From: Pseudoalteromonas holothuriae
Lineage (GTDB): Bacteria > Pseudomonadota > Gammaproteobacteria > Enterobacterales > Alteromonadaceae
Direction of reading: 5' to 3'
Assembly: GCF_945859825.1 (NCBI RefSeq)
Contig: NZ_CAMAPC010000003.1
Span: forward strand, 356,000-419,999
Length of the DNA stretch: 64,000 nt
The translations under genes and the position numbers were made by a program. Shown piece by piece: positions 51,114-60,215 of this stretch. The number at the start of each line of letters is the position of its first letter. The first letter of the stretch is position 1. A model generated the notes under the pieces. The model saw only the letters and a list, made by a program, of their open reading frames with translations, was not told where the DNA came from and did not search any database.

Positions 51114-52991
51114 TTATGCTTGCTTTTGCTGAGCAATCCAACGCTTTACATCTTCTTCAACAATCGCCAAAGGACGCGCGCCTTTTAACAAAATAAGATC
51201 ATGAAACGCTTTAACATCAAACCTGTCACCTAACGCATCTTTGGCCATGGTGCGTAGCTCAACTAGCTTCAACATACCTAATTTATACCCTAACGCCTGC
51301 CCAGGCCAAGCAATGTAGCGGTCAATCGCGGCGGTTACATCACTCATCGCCGTACCCGTTGCTTGTGCAAAATACTCAATCGCTTGCTGACGTGTCCATC
51401 GTTTATGGTGCAAACCTGTATCAACAACTAAGCGCGCAGCTCGGTACACTTCTGCCTGTAAACGGCCTAAATCACCAAATGGGTCGTTTTCGTACATGCC
51501 CATTTCAAACGCAACTAGCTCAGAGTAAAGTGCCCAGCCCTCTATGTAGCCATTAAATGAAGCGTTTTGACGCATTAAACCAATGTCTGTTTGCAACATA
51601 TTAAGTGCAATCTGAAAATGGTGTCCGGGCACCGCTTCATGGTAGGTTAGCGTTTTCATCGCAAAGCTTGGTACTGCTTTCATATCTTTTAAGTTAATGG
51701 CAAAAACACCAGGACGACTACCATCAAGTGATGGGCCATTGTAATAACCACCTGGCGCGCCTGCTTCAACCGCTTTAGGAATACGTTTTACTTCCACTTT
51801 TTGTGGTGGCAGGGTTGAAAAAAGCTCAGGCGCTTTTTTATTAATGGTTTCAATCTCACCACGTAGGAATGTCAGCAGCTTTTCACGGCCTTCGTCACTG
51901 TCTTCATATAAAAAGCGTTCTTCTTCGTTTAACTGCTTCATTCTATCGCCAACGCTACCTTTGCTATAGCCGTTTGCTTTTAGAATTTCATCCATACGAG
52001 CGGTTATGCGTTCAACTTCTTGTAAACCAATATCATGAATTTGTTCTGCACTCATATCTGAGTCTGCAAGATAAGTAATCGCATGTTGATAAAAAGCTTC
52101 GCCATTAGGCTGTGCCCAAATACCGACTTTGGTCGGTGCTTTTGCTTCTAACGCTTGCATATCAGCCGTTGCTTTAGCAAAAGCAGGATAGATTTTATCT
52201 TCAACAATTGCTGTCGCTCGACTAACATATTGCTGCTTATCTTCATTAGGTATATCTGCTACTGCATCTAGTTTTTGTGCAAAAGAACTTACAAGTGGAT
52301 GTTGGGCAGCCTCTGGCGTAACAAAGTTATCTAAATAACCCAATGTATTAGCAAACAAAGGCTTAGGTAAAATAACGCCTTTTTTAGCATCAGCAGCAGC
52401 TTTAGCGCGCACTTGCTCTGTCATTTTTGCAAAACCATCTAAGCGCGCTAAGTAATTCTCAGCATCTTGTGGTGACTCAACACCATGCTGATCTTTAAGT
52501 ACATTAGGAATATCAACTAACGGACCTGATAACTGGTTAATAATGTAGGGTAGATGGCCACCCCACGTATCAACATACCCTGCTGAAAACTGACTGTGGC
52601 CTGCATAGTAACGCGCTAAAACTTCATTTACTTTTACATGTAATAATTCATCGTCGCTTAGCTGGCTATTTTGCAATGCTTTAAGCTGTTCAGCTGCTTT
52701 GTTCATATCTATCTGCAGAGCTTGCATGCCAGCCAATGAATAATTTGGCAATCTAGCTGCATACTCCCCGTACTGCTCTGGCGATAATTTAAGTGAGGTT
52801 GCTAAGGCAGGTTGATGCGTAACAAATGTTTGTGTGTACTGCTCAACCACATCATCTACAGATGCAGTACTGGCAATGCTTGACACTTCAGCAGCTGTTT
52901 TTTTAGCGACCCCATTTGATGTATTGCTCTCTGATGAACACCCAGCGAGGGCAAAAAGGACAGCTAAGCTGACTAAGCTTGCTTTTTTCAT
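51114..52991 (-). CDS. DUF885-family lipoprotein, putative zinc peptidase
   Basis: A 625-residue lipoprotein; lipobox LAGC with Cys at residue 18. The conserved motif HEAVPGHHFQ (about residues 448-457) is of the HExxxGH type that binds zinc, and FNGYIEGWALYSE supplies the third ligand Glu. Family members are peptidases of poorly known specificity in Alteromonadales. ACGGAG precedes the ATG. Encoded next to an M20 peptidase, consistent with periplasmic peptide breakdown. Confidence 0.88.
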   Translation of the reverse strand: MKKASLVSLAVLFALAGCSSESNTSNGVAKKTAAEVSSIASTASVDDVVEQYTQTFVTHQPALATSLKLSPEQYGEYAARLPNYSLAGMQALQIDMNKAAEQLKALQNSQLSDDELLHVKVNEVLARYYAGHSQFSAGYVDTWGGHLPYIINQLSGPLVDIPNVLKDQHGVESPQDAENYLARLDGFAKMTEQVRAKAAADAKKGVILPKPLFANTLGYLDNFVTPEAAQHPLVSSFAQKLDAVADIPNEDKQQYVSRATAIVEDKIYPAFAKATADMQALEAKAPTKVGIWAQPNGEAFYQHAITYLADSDMSAEQIHDIGLQEVERITARMDEILKANGYSKGSVGDRMKQLNEEERFLYEDSDEGREKLLTFLRGEIETINKKAPELFSTLPPQKVEVKRIPKAVEAGAPGGYYNGPSLDGSRPGVFAINLKDMKAVPSFAMKTLTYHEAVPGHHFQIALNMLQTDIGLMRQNASFNGYIEGWALYSELVAFEMGMYENDPFGDLGRLQAEVYRAARLVVDTGLHHKRWTRQQAIEYFAQATGTAMSDVTAAIDRYIAWPGQALGYKLGMLKLVELRTMAKDALGDRFDVKAFHDLILLKGARPLAIVEEDVKRWIAQQKQA

Positions 52992-53330
52992 AACGAAACT
53001 CCGTTGGTAACAGTTGCGGCAATTGAGTATATATTTTTATTTATTATTGTGCTGTAGCAATAACATTTTTGATGAATAATATACAGCGCAATGAGGTAAG
53101 CTACGCCAAGATGGGCTAAATTTGATACTTTTGCGATGCCAAACCAAAGCGGCAAGACTAAATCATTTTCTATCGCAATTTGTGACTGAATAAAATTGGC
53201 ACAAGCAACGTAGGCTAGAAGCTAAATAACACGCGTTCAAAGTGATGAGATTCAGAAATGAGTTCAGAGTGACGAAGTCAGCTCTACCATGAGACTAATT
53301 GAAATACGCTAGTGCAAAAGCCATTAGTCT

Positions 53331-53348
53331 TCCTGACGAAGGTCAGGA
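53331..53348. repeat. TCCTGAC-type palindromic repeat, single copy
   Basis: TCCTGACGAAGGTCAGGA is a 7-bp-armed palindrome identical in core to the units of the array at 63548-64000, and half of it recurs at 17487. Confidence 0.7.
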
Positions 53349-53382
53349 TCTATTAAACGAACTACGTAAAGCTAGAATTACA

Positions 53383-53413
53383 AAGCGGCCGCACTTCCAT
53401 ATACCAGCCGCTT
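53383..53413 (-). terminator. Probable terminator of the S8 protease operon
   Basis: AAGCGGC (minus strand) pairs with GCCGCTT across 17 bases and is followed by TGTAATTCT, 15 bp beyond the chaperone gene stop. Confidence 0.45.
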
Positions 53414-53427
53414 CATAAACTGGGAGA

Positions 53428-53856
53428 TTAGTTAATCTTTGTGTCTAAGTTTTTAAGGCCTAGATTTGCAGACAACACCGTACCTTCTTTTTTCAAACTT
53501 GCTACAACTTCTGTCAGGTTTTGTTTCGATGAAGTAACAACATAAAATGATTTGTATGCTTGTTTTAAGGTCAAACCATGAGTTTTTGCTACTTCATCGG
53601 CATCAGCAAAGCTGGCCAATTGAACAATCACTTCGCCCGTTGCTTCAAAAGCACTTAAACCATTGTCACCAATGATAATTTGACCTTTCGTAACCGCTTC
53701 ACCACTGAGTAAGCCGCCTACAGTTGTGTGACCATTCAACTGCAACTGACTTGCATCTTGAATTGGTAAGTTGCTTAACTCATCAACTGATACCGAAGCA
53801 TTGGCATAAACTGCGCTCGAAGCAGTTAAAGCACATAAAACGAATAGTTTTTTCAT
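53428..53856 (-). CDS. Small secreted protein, probable chaperone/inhibitor of the adjacent S8 protease
   Basis: A 142-residue protein with a signal peptide (about residues 1-19, ending VYA). Its C-terminal part (VIVQLASFADADEVAKTHGL, FYVVTSSKQNLTEVVASLKK) resembles the propeptide-type inhibitor fold of subtilases. It starts 11 bp after the protease stop with AAGGAGT upstream. In Aeromonas sobria, a kexin-like protease is followed by ORF2, a chaperone of similar size needed to fold it. Identical order and architecture make the same role likely here; direct sequence similarity was not tested. Confidence 0.72.
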   Translation of the reverse strand: MKKLFVLCALTASSAVYANASVSVDELSNLPIQDASQLQLNGHTTVGGLLSGEAVTKGQIIIGDNGLSAFEATGEVIVQLASFADADEVAKTHGLTLKQAYKSFYVVTSSKQNLTEVVASLKKEGTVLSANLGLKNLDTKIN

Positions 53857-53867
53857 TGTTATACTCC

Positions 53868-55673
53868 TTAGTGGCCGTAAATACGTAGTGACCAATCTTT
53901 TAACAGACCCGCATCAGCATTATTACTGCTGTTGGTGCCAAATAGGCCAACGCCAGCATTATAAATTAATGTCTGACTGCTGCCTTTGTCTGTATCAATC
54001 ACTTTAATAGTCCAATCGCCTTGCGATTGCTCACCATAAAAGTGGTGACTCAGCATAATTGCATCAGTGTAGCCACCATCTGTACCACCTAAAAAGCCAG
54101 TACGCGCACTCATTACCACACTGCGTGTACCAGATGGAGAGGTAAGCTCAATTGCCAAATCACGAAGACGAGTGTGATCAATATTCACTTTTAACTGCAC
54201 TGCCTCAACAGTCAAGTTTTGTGCCACAGCCATAGTGCTTTGTGCACCCGTTAAATCTGCATCAGGGATAGTTGCATTTACCGTTGTCGGCTGCCAGTCA
54301 GTAATTTGTAATTCAGGTAATGAAACACTTGTAAACAGGGCTTTATACACCGCATCATCAATATTTACAGCACCTAAGCCATAAAAGTTATGGAAGTTAT
54401 AACCTGCCGCATTAGTTTGCCAGCCAGGGATTGCATCATAGCTAAGCGCTTCACCCGTTGCCGACTCAAAATTTAGATTTACACCGTTATGTTGAGGGTC
54501 TACTTTACGCGCTGTAGTTGCTAATAAGTGGCGTACTGTTCTTGCGTCAAGCCCTGGGTTTGCCGACATAACAGTGGCAATTGCACCTGCTGTATTTGGC
54601 GCAGCTGAAGAGGTGCCGTTCATCACACCGGTAAAGTCACAATTTGGATCAACCTCAGAGCCACCATGTAAACTATTTTTATGGGTGCCAGATACATTCA
54701 TACCTTGCTCACAACCGGTTAAATCAACGGTAACCATTGCTGGTTTATCCTGACCATACTCACCTCCTGGTGATGATAAGAATACGTTAGAGCCTACTGA
54801 TGAGTATGACGCCAGTTTACCTTCTGCATTAAGCGACGATACTACTAAGTTCCAAAACGTTGTATTGCTTGGTGTAATGTTGGCATTATGAAATGGTAAA
54901 CCTTGGTTATTAAAGAACGCGTTACCTTCATACGGTAATACTAAAAAGCGTTGCCCTTGTATGTACGTTGAATATGACGCAAACGAGTTACCGGCAGACT
55001 TAACATAAATTGAGCCTCTGCCCCAGTGACTGTTAAGCGTAATATCTTGCATAACAGTTTCTTCTAGCGCAAAGCGAGGGTCTAAACTCAAATCTCCATT
55101 TACAGGTGCAGAAGGTGTACTACCATAGCTTTGGTTAAATACTCGCGGGTCAGTAAATCTATCAAGCGCTCTGAAGTCTTCACCTAAGCCATGTGATAAC
55201 ATCCACGACTCAACTGACTGTTCACTTAGAAAGTTAAAACCAATTAAGTTGGCATAAGGAGCAACACCTCTACCACCTAAGTTATTGCCTTCTTCAGCGG
55301 CAATAAGACCAGCAACTGCTGTACCATGGCCATGTGTATCTACTGGGTAGTCACTGCCATCAATTAAGTTTTTTGAACCTGCCACCACATTATTTTTTAA
55401 ATCTGGGTGTGAGATCTCAACGCCAGTATCAATCACTGATACCGTGATGCCTCTGCCTTTAATTCCCATACGGTCTGCAAAATCTAAATTAAGATCTTCT
55501 CCTGCAGAGCCTGACGATAATGAAAAGCCAGTTTGTCCTGTATTTTGTAAATGCCACTGCTGGAATGTCAGTGGATCACGCTTAACTAAATTTTGTTCTG
55601 GCGAAGTATTTGCGTTCGCTGCACAAGTTGCAGCAAGTATCGATACGGCCAATATATTCTTTTTATAATTCAT
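53868..55673 (-). CDS. Secreted S8 subtilisin/kexin-like protease with P-domain
   Basis: A 601-residue serine protease. Signal peptide about residues 1-21 (ANA), then the catalytic domain: Asp82 in VSVIDTGVEISHPDL, His116 in DTHGHGTAVAG, Ser355 in MNGTSSAAPNTAGA. The last 130 residues form a proprotein-convertase P-domain (VNIDHTRLRDLAIELTSPSG, SQGDWTIKVIDTDKGSS). No large N-terminal prodomain is visible, which fits a separately encoded chaperone. ATG 55673 follows GAGGACA. Size and layout match the Aeromonas ASP-type proteases. Confidence 0.92.
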   Translation of the reverse strand: MNYKKNILAVSILAATCAANANTSPEQNLVKRDPLTFQQWHLQNTGQTGFSLSSGSAGEDLNLDFADRMGIKGRGITVSVIDTGVEISHPDLKNNVVAGSKNLIDGSDYPVDTHGHGTAVAGLIAAEEGNNLGGRGVAPYANLIGFNFLSEQSVESWMLSHGLGEDFRALDRFTDPRVFNQSYGSTPSAPVNGDLSLDPRFALEETVMQDITLNSHWGRGSIYVKSAGNSFASYSTYIQGQRFLVLPYEGNAFFNNQGLPFHNANITPSNTTFWNLVVSSLNAEGKLASYSSVGSNVFLSSPGGEYGQDKPAMVTVDLTGCEQGMNVSGTHKNSLHGGSEVDPNCDFTGVMNGTSSAAPNTAGAIATVMSANPGLDARTVRHLLATTARKVDPQHNGVNLNFESATGEALSYDAIPGWQTNAAGYNFHNFYGLGAVNIDDAVYKALFTSVSLPELQITDWQPTTVNATIPDADLTGAQSTMAVAQNLTVEAVQLKVNIDHTRLRDLAIELTSPSGTRSVVMSARTGFLGGTDGGYTDAIMLSHHFYGEQSQGDWTIKVIDTDKGSSQTLIYNAGVGLFGTNSSNNADAGLLKDWSLRIYGH

Positions 55674-55932
55674 AGTGTCCTCAACGTGTTCACCCCTATA
55701 AGGGGAACTAAACATAACACCGCGGTCACGTATCAGCAACAAAAAAAGACACCGTTGTCATAAATTATTTTATATTTTTAACAGAAACAAGACTTTAAAT
55801 TAAAATAAATCTCACGTAAAAAACATAAAAAGTACTTAATTGACCTAGTTGGCACTAACTGCTCGCTTAAATTCACCTTTGGCTTTATGCAGTAGCAGTG
55901 TAGAATACGGCGCTTAATCGTTAGAGGTAGTT

Positions 55933-56109
55933 ATGAACCGTAAGAAAAAAATATACGAAACGCTCAAAAAGAAAGACAAACGAGCAAACGCAAAATTGCA
56001 TAAAAGTAATAAACCACGATATGTGTCAAAAGCACAACGCGCCGCCATGCAAGATCAGCAACCAAGTGATGAACATAACACGCCGCAACCGCTTAATGAA
56101 ACCAACTAG
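55933..56109 (+). CDS. DUF2986-type small basic protein
   Basis: A 58-residue protein starting MNRKKKIYETLKKKDKRANA with SNKPRYVSKAQRA following, as in DUF2986 proteins. Very basic N-terminal half; may bind nucleic acid or ribosomes, but function is unknown. GAGGTAG precedes the ATG. Its TAG stop shares four bases (CTAG) with the stop of the converging gene. Confidence 0.8.
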   Translation: MNRKKKIYETLKKKDKRANAKLHKSNKPRYVSKAQRAAMQDQQPSDEHNTPQPLNETN

Positions 56110-56993
56110 TTACCGACTTGTTCGTTTAGCTCAGTGAGCATATCTTCATTGAACATGTTGTTTTTTAGTAAGTTTTTTAACTTACTATCGCCTTGCTGAT
56201 AAAGTGATAGAATTTGTTGGGCAAGTTGAAGGTTCAACTCAGGTTGTTTATTTTTAGATTGGTAATACTGAAGCATCAACCCATCAGCTGCCATACTTCT
56301 TAAATATTCGTTAGGTTCTTTTTCAATTATTGAAACAAAATTTTCAGCCACTCTCGCATCAGTCAGTGGTGTATTGGTGATAACTTCTAATGCTTGAACT
56401 TTTATAGCTTCATCATCACTTTGCTGTGCAATACGCAATATTGCATCAACAGTCTCATAGTTGTAATACCTCATTTGCGTTTTATTAAGCACATACATAT
56501 TCATTTGCAATTGTCCCATTGCTGACAACCGCTCATGTGCAGATAAGCTACTATCGAGTATCTTTGCATTAAGGTCTTTATTAGTTTGCAAAGCATACTC
56601 TGGGTCTGTTTTTAGTTTAAGTTCATAATCTTTAGGTAAGTTTTCATAAAATGCGTAAGCCGGATCTTTGTTACGCATTTCTTCTTGCTCACGTGCCTGC
56701 TTTTGTTCAAGCACCGCTAACACCGCTTGCTCAAAGTTTGGCGGCTTAACCATGTCACTATCAGAAGCCACTCGATGTTGCTCTATTATACGAAGGCGCG
56801 CTTCCAAGTTAAAAACCTGCGCATTGAGCGTATTAATTATTTGTTCGTATGATTCATTTGTATCACGACTCGCTGGTTTTTGAGTCATCACAACTTGTGT
56901 GGCTGTACTTGGCTTGAACTGAGCAACAAGCCCATAAATAGATAAACCCAGTGCCAACGCTGACATAACAAAGCCAATATGTGTCTGTTTCAA
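56106..56993 (-). CDS. Membrane-anchored coiled-coil protein
   Basis: A 295-residue protein with one N-terminal transmembrane helix (GFVMSALALGLSIYGLVA), then a coiled coil (about 45-75) and helical repeat-like segments (TDARVAENFVSIIEKEPNEY, LRSMAADGLMLQYYQSKNKQ). No family recognised. The start is probably TTG 56993, with GGGAG upstream; TTG 57008 is possible. It converges on the DUF2986 gene. Confidence 0.65.
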   Translation of the reverse strand: MKQTHIGFVMSALALGLSIYGLVAQFKPSTATQVVMTQKPASRDTNESYEQIINTLNAQVFNLEARLRIIEQHRVASDSDMVKPPNFEQAVLAVLEQKQAREQEEMRNKDPAYAFYENLPKDYELKLKTDPEYALQTNKDLNAKILDSSLSAHERLSAMGQLQMNMYVLNKTQMRYYNYETVDAILRIAQQSDDEAIKVQALEVITNTPLTDARVAENFVSIIEKEPNEYLRSMAADGLMLQYYQSKNKQPELNLQLAQQILSLYQQGDSKLKNLLKNNMFNEDMLTELNEQVGN

Positions 56994-57261
56994 CTTGAAA
57001 ACTCCCAATACGTATATGCCGCAACTGTATACAAAAGCACAGTAAAAATCAGCAATAAAAATGTAAAATATGGTTATTCCAATTTAATGCATACATTTAT
57101 TTTGTATCACCATAAAACAGGAAACTTGACAAAGTTAAGACACTAGTAATTTACCTGAAATAGTTTTGCAAGCAATCGTTCACACCACCAATCTAATATG
57201 TTGCGCTTTAAACATGGATGACACTCGTTACTAGGATGACATTTTCACCATAGGAAAAAAC

Positions 57262-58962
57262 ATGAAAAAGATCAGCAGTATGCTTGTTGCACTTTTGCCC
57301 ACACTGGCATTGGCACAATCCGATGTTCACTATGAGCAATGTAAAACCAGTTTTAATTACCTAGGCGCAGACTATCAGGGCACTACAAATAAGAATAATG
57401 ACGGTAGCCAGTGGTGCTATTTAAAAACAGCGCAAGAAGGCGCTTACTGGGGCAATGTAAAAGTCGAAACCATCCCTGAGTTTAAAACCAAAACGGGTAA
57501 AACTTGTCGTGCGCCATCGAGCTATCAAGGTGAACAGTTTTATGGCTGTAGTTCACGTAACCACACTACTCCTTGGTGTTATACCAGTGAAACACAATGG
57601 GAAGAGTGTGATCTTGCAGAGCCTGCTGAAATACTTAGCCATACACACCCAAAAGCAAGCAAACGCTTAGATAGAGTCGCACTTGGGTCTTGCTTTAAAA
57701 CCAAAGGTGACATGCCTGAAGCATTAGCTCGCTTAATCACTCAGCAGCCTGATTTATTCTTATGGCTTGGTGATAACATATATGCTGATACAACCGATAT
57801 GGGCAATATGCGTAGAAAATACAACGAAAAGAAACAAAACGCTGATTACCACGCCTTTTTAGAAGCGAAAATTCCAGTAATGGCAACATGGGATGACCAT
57901 GATTTTGGCCGCAACAACGATGGTAAATATTATCCTGAACGTGAAAATGCACAAAAAGAGTATTTGCGTCACTTTGATGCCCCTGACAATGACCCACGTT
58001 TAAATGGTCGAGCGGGCATTTACGAAGCCAAAATGCTCGGAACTGACGATGAAAAAACCCATGTGATCACTGTTGATGCGCGGTATTTTCGCTCACCGAC
58101 GTTCAACAACTATGGCAAATGTGAAGGTGAACAAAGCACCATGCTAGGTGAGCAACAGTGGCAGTGGCTTGAACAAGAACTGGCTAAACCCTCAGAAATC
58201 AAGTTAATAGCCAGTGGCATTCAAGTATTACCGCCTCTTTATCAAGGGCGCAGCATGTCAAGCTATTGTGCATATGGTAATGGAGATCAGTTTAAAACTG
58301 CTATAGAGTCACTAGGTGAGACTGACATGTCTGGCACCAGCTATGAATCATGGGCTGAAATGCCTAATGAAAGAGCACGCTTGCTGCGTATGGTACAAAA
58401 GTCGATTAATGATGGAAAAACCAAAACCGTGATTTTTCTTTCAGGCGATCAACACTGGGGAGAAATCTTACAAAAAGACATTCCTGCAGATGCAAAGTTT
58501 GGCAAGCAAACCACAGTGTATGAAATTACCGCATCAGGCTTTGGTCAAAACTGGCCTTATCACATCGAAAACCCATTAAGATTACCAGTTTATGCCGATA
58601 CGAAAGGAGATGGCAGCTACAGCAAACAATGTAAGTTACCATATAGTTATGCAGGCGTTACTTATCAAGGCTGCACTACCAGAGATAATGACAAACCTTG
58701 GTGCTACACCGAAGTAGACGAAAGTGGTAAAGGCGTTGCAGGTGAGTGGGGAAATTGTGCACCAAGTGGTGCAAAAATTCCAACCGGCTTTGTAGGTAAC
58801 GTAAGCAATGACATCAAAAATCTTACTACCAGCAATCGCCATTTAATTAATAAATCTGGTAGTAATTACGGTATGTTAGACATCGACTGGCAAAACCGCA
58901 CGATTAAGTTATCACTGCAAACAGCAGATGAAGAGGCTATTTCGACCATTATTAACTTCTAG
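57262..58962 (+). CDS. Secreted PhoD-like phosphatase with three fibronectin type II-like modules
   Basis: A 566-residue enzyme with signal peptide 1-18. The phosphatase core shows VALGSCFKTKGD, LWLGDNIYADTTD, ATWDDHDFGRNND and FLSGDQHWGEIL. Three modules match the fibronectin type II pattern. Module 1 (27-66) keeps Cys27 and WC51-52 but has Thr41 and Val66 where the second and fourth Cys would be. Module 2 (82-116) has Cys 82, 96, 106, 116. Module 3 (457-499) has Cys 457, 471, 481, 499 and lies inside the C-terminal part of the core. Such modules bind collagen or gelatin in animals; here they may bind a polymer. AGGAAAA precedes the ATG. Confidence 0.88.
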   Translation: MKKISSMLVALLPTLALAQSDVHYEQCKTSFNYLGADYQGTTNKNNDGSQWCYLKTAQEGAYWGNVKVETIPEFKTKTGKTCRAPSSYQGEQFYGCSSRNHTTPWCYTSETQWEECDLAEPAEILSHTHPKASKRLDRVALGSCFKTKGDMPEALARLITQQPDLFLWLGDNIYADTTDMGNMRRKYNEKKQNADYHAFLEAKIPVMATWDDHDFGRNNDGKYYPERENAQKEYLRHFDAPDNDPRLNGRAGIYEAKMLGTDDEKTHVITVDARYFRSPTFNNYGKCEGEQSTMLGEQQWQWLEQELAKPSEIKLIASGIQVLPPLYQGRSMSSYCAYGNGDQFKTAIESLGETDMSGTSYESWAEMPNERARLLRMVQKSINDGKTKTVIFLSGDQHWGEILQKDIPADAKFGKQTTVYEITASGFGQNWPYHIENPLRLPVYADTKGDGSYSKQCKLPYSYAGVTYQGCTTRDNDKPWCYTEVDESGKGVAGEWGNCAPSGAKIPTGFVGNVSNDIKNLTTSNRHLINKSGSNYGMLDIDWQNRTIKLSLQTADEEAISTIINF

Positions 58963-59100
58963 TTATTTTTACAATAGTGAGTTGAAGGTTTAGGCAGGCT
59001 AGGGAATACCCTAAATAGGCAACCTCGCATAGTTACTCTATGTGAGTTTGCCGATAACACTAAATAAATCGTCAACCCGCACTAACATAATAAGGCGTTT

Positions 59101-59724
59101 TTATTCAGGCAAATTATTTTTATATGTTACTCCCGAATATTTACTAAAATTTAACATTAAATCAGTACTTTGAAGCTCTAACTGCTGCTCATTCAACTGC
59201 CCAAGTTGGTAACTAACTTCTAACTCCAGCACTTTTTTAAGCGTCTTCAATACGTTAACATAGTATGGTAACTCTTCTGCAGTGTTAACCAAATGTCGAG
59301 CGAGAATACTCAAATTAACGACATTACTTAAGCTACTAGTGGAAATGTTTTTGCTCACAATAGGCAAAACAAGAATATCATCCAGATAGCTGGGTAATGG
59401 TGGCATATTATTGTGATATAACTTTGTAATATCAGTTTGCTCGTCCAACGACTCAAAATGCTCATGCAGCGCTTGTGAGTAATCAAAGCTGACATCAACC
59501 GTCTCAACGGCGGCATTAAGCAACTTAATCATATCTTTTTTTTCTGCCTGACCTGCACTGTATTCACTTATATTTATCGCCACTAATACACCAACCAAAG
59601 TAGCAATCAAAGTTAAAATAAAATTAACACCCAGTGCATTGCGCTCTGCTGTTTTTGCAAAACGAGGTAAAAAAACAAACCCGCCCACCGCTACTAATAC
59701 TAAAGTAAGAACAAAATACAGCAT
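59101..59724 (-). CDS. Membrane protein of unknown function
   Basis: A 207-residue protein with two N-terminal transmembrane segments (LVLVAVGGFVFLP, FILTLIATLVGVLVAI) and a helical C-terminal part. No family recognised. AGAGAG precedes the ATG. It stands with small genes of unknown role on the same strand. Confidence 0.65.
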   Translation of the reverse strand: MLYFVLTLVLVAVGGFVFLPRFAKTAERNALGVNFILTLIATLVGVLVAINISEYSAGQAEKKDMIKLLNAAVETVDVSFDYSQALHEHFESLDEQTDITKLYHNNMPPLPSYLDDILVLPIVSKNISTSSLSNVVNLSILARHLVNTAEELPYYVNVLKTLKKVLELEVSYQLGQLNEQQLELQSTDLMLNFSKYSGVTYKNNLPE

Positions 59725-59836
59725 ACAATCTCTCTAATTCCTTTTTATCGGAACATAATACCAACCTCTCTTAAATTGAGTAAAGCGAAGCAGTAAATTA
59801 CTTAAGTACAAAAATAGTGACAATAGGCTCAGTCAG

Positions 59837-60052
59837 TTATTCAATACGCTCAACTGATGGATACTTGCCGCTGGCAAGTTCATGATATATGTCATCTAAA
59901 TATTGCGTAAGCGCCACAGCTTCAAGGTTTGGTGGGATCACTACGTCATATACTCTTACACGCATGCTGGTGTCTGACTCTTTAAACAGTTGCCACTGTT
60001 CATTGATACGAATAACAGACATAACACGTCCGAATACATTAAACTTGTACAT
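59837..60052 (-). CDS. Small conserved protein (DUF7661-like)
   Basis: A 71-residue soluble protein: MYKFNVFGRVMSVIRINEQW, VYDVVIPPNLEAVALTQYLD, then a C-terminal YHELASGKYPSVERIE. It resembles a family of small conserved proteins of unknown function, tentatively DUF7661. GAGGTAT precedes the ATG. It stands alone. Confidence 0.65.
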   Translation of the reverse strand: MYKFNVFGRVMSVIRINEQWQLFKESDTSMRVRVYDVVIPPNLEAVALTQYLDDIYHELASGKYPSVERIE

Positions 60053-60215
60053 AGTAATACCTCATAATAACGCTTTATTACACTAAAACAGCTCTCTATA
60101 CTACACGCCAAGCAGAGAAATAAAATATGTAACTTTCACCTATGGCCTGCTCAATAGCAAAGATAAACAAGCCCTAAAGTAATACTGCCAACTTAAATTT
60201 AAGCGTGATTATATT

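Larger units (their letters stand above)
52992..53427. other. Gene-free region with a palindromic repeat and a terminator
   Basis: No supported gene in 436 bp. Contains a TCCTGAC-type palindrome at 53331 and the hairpin at 53383 that ends the protease operon. Confidence 0.5.
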
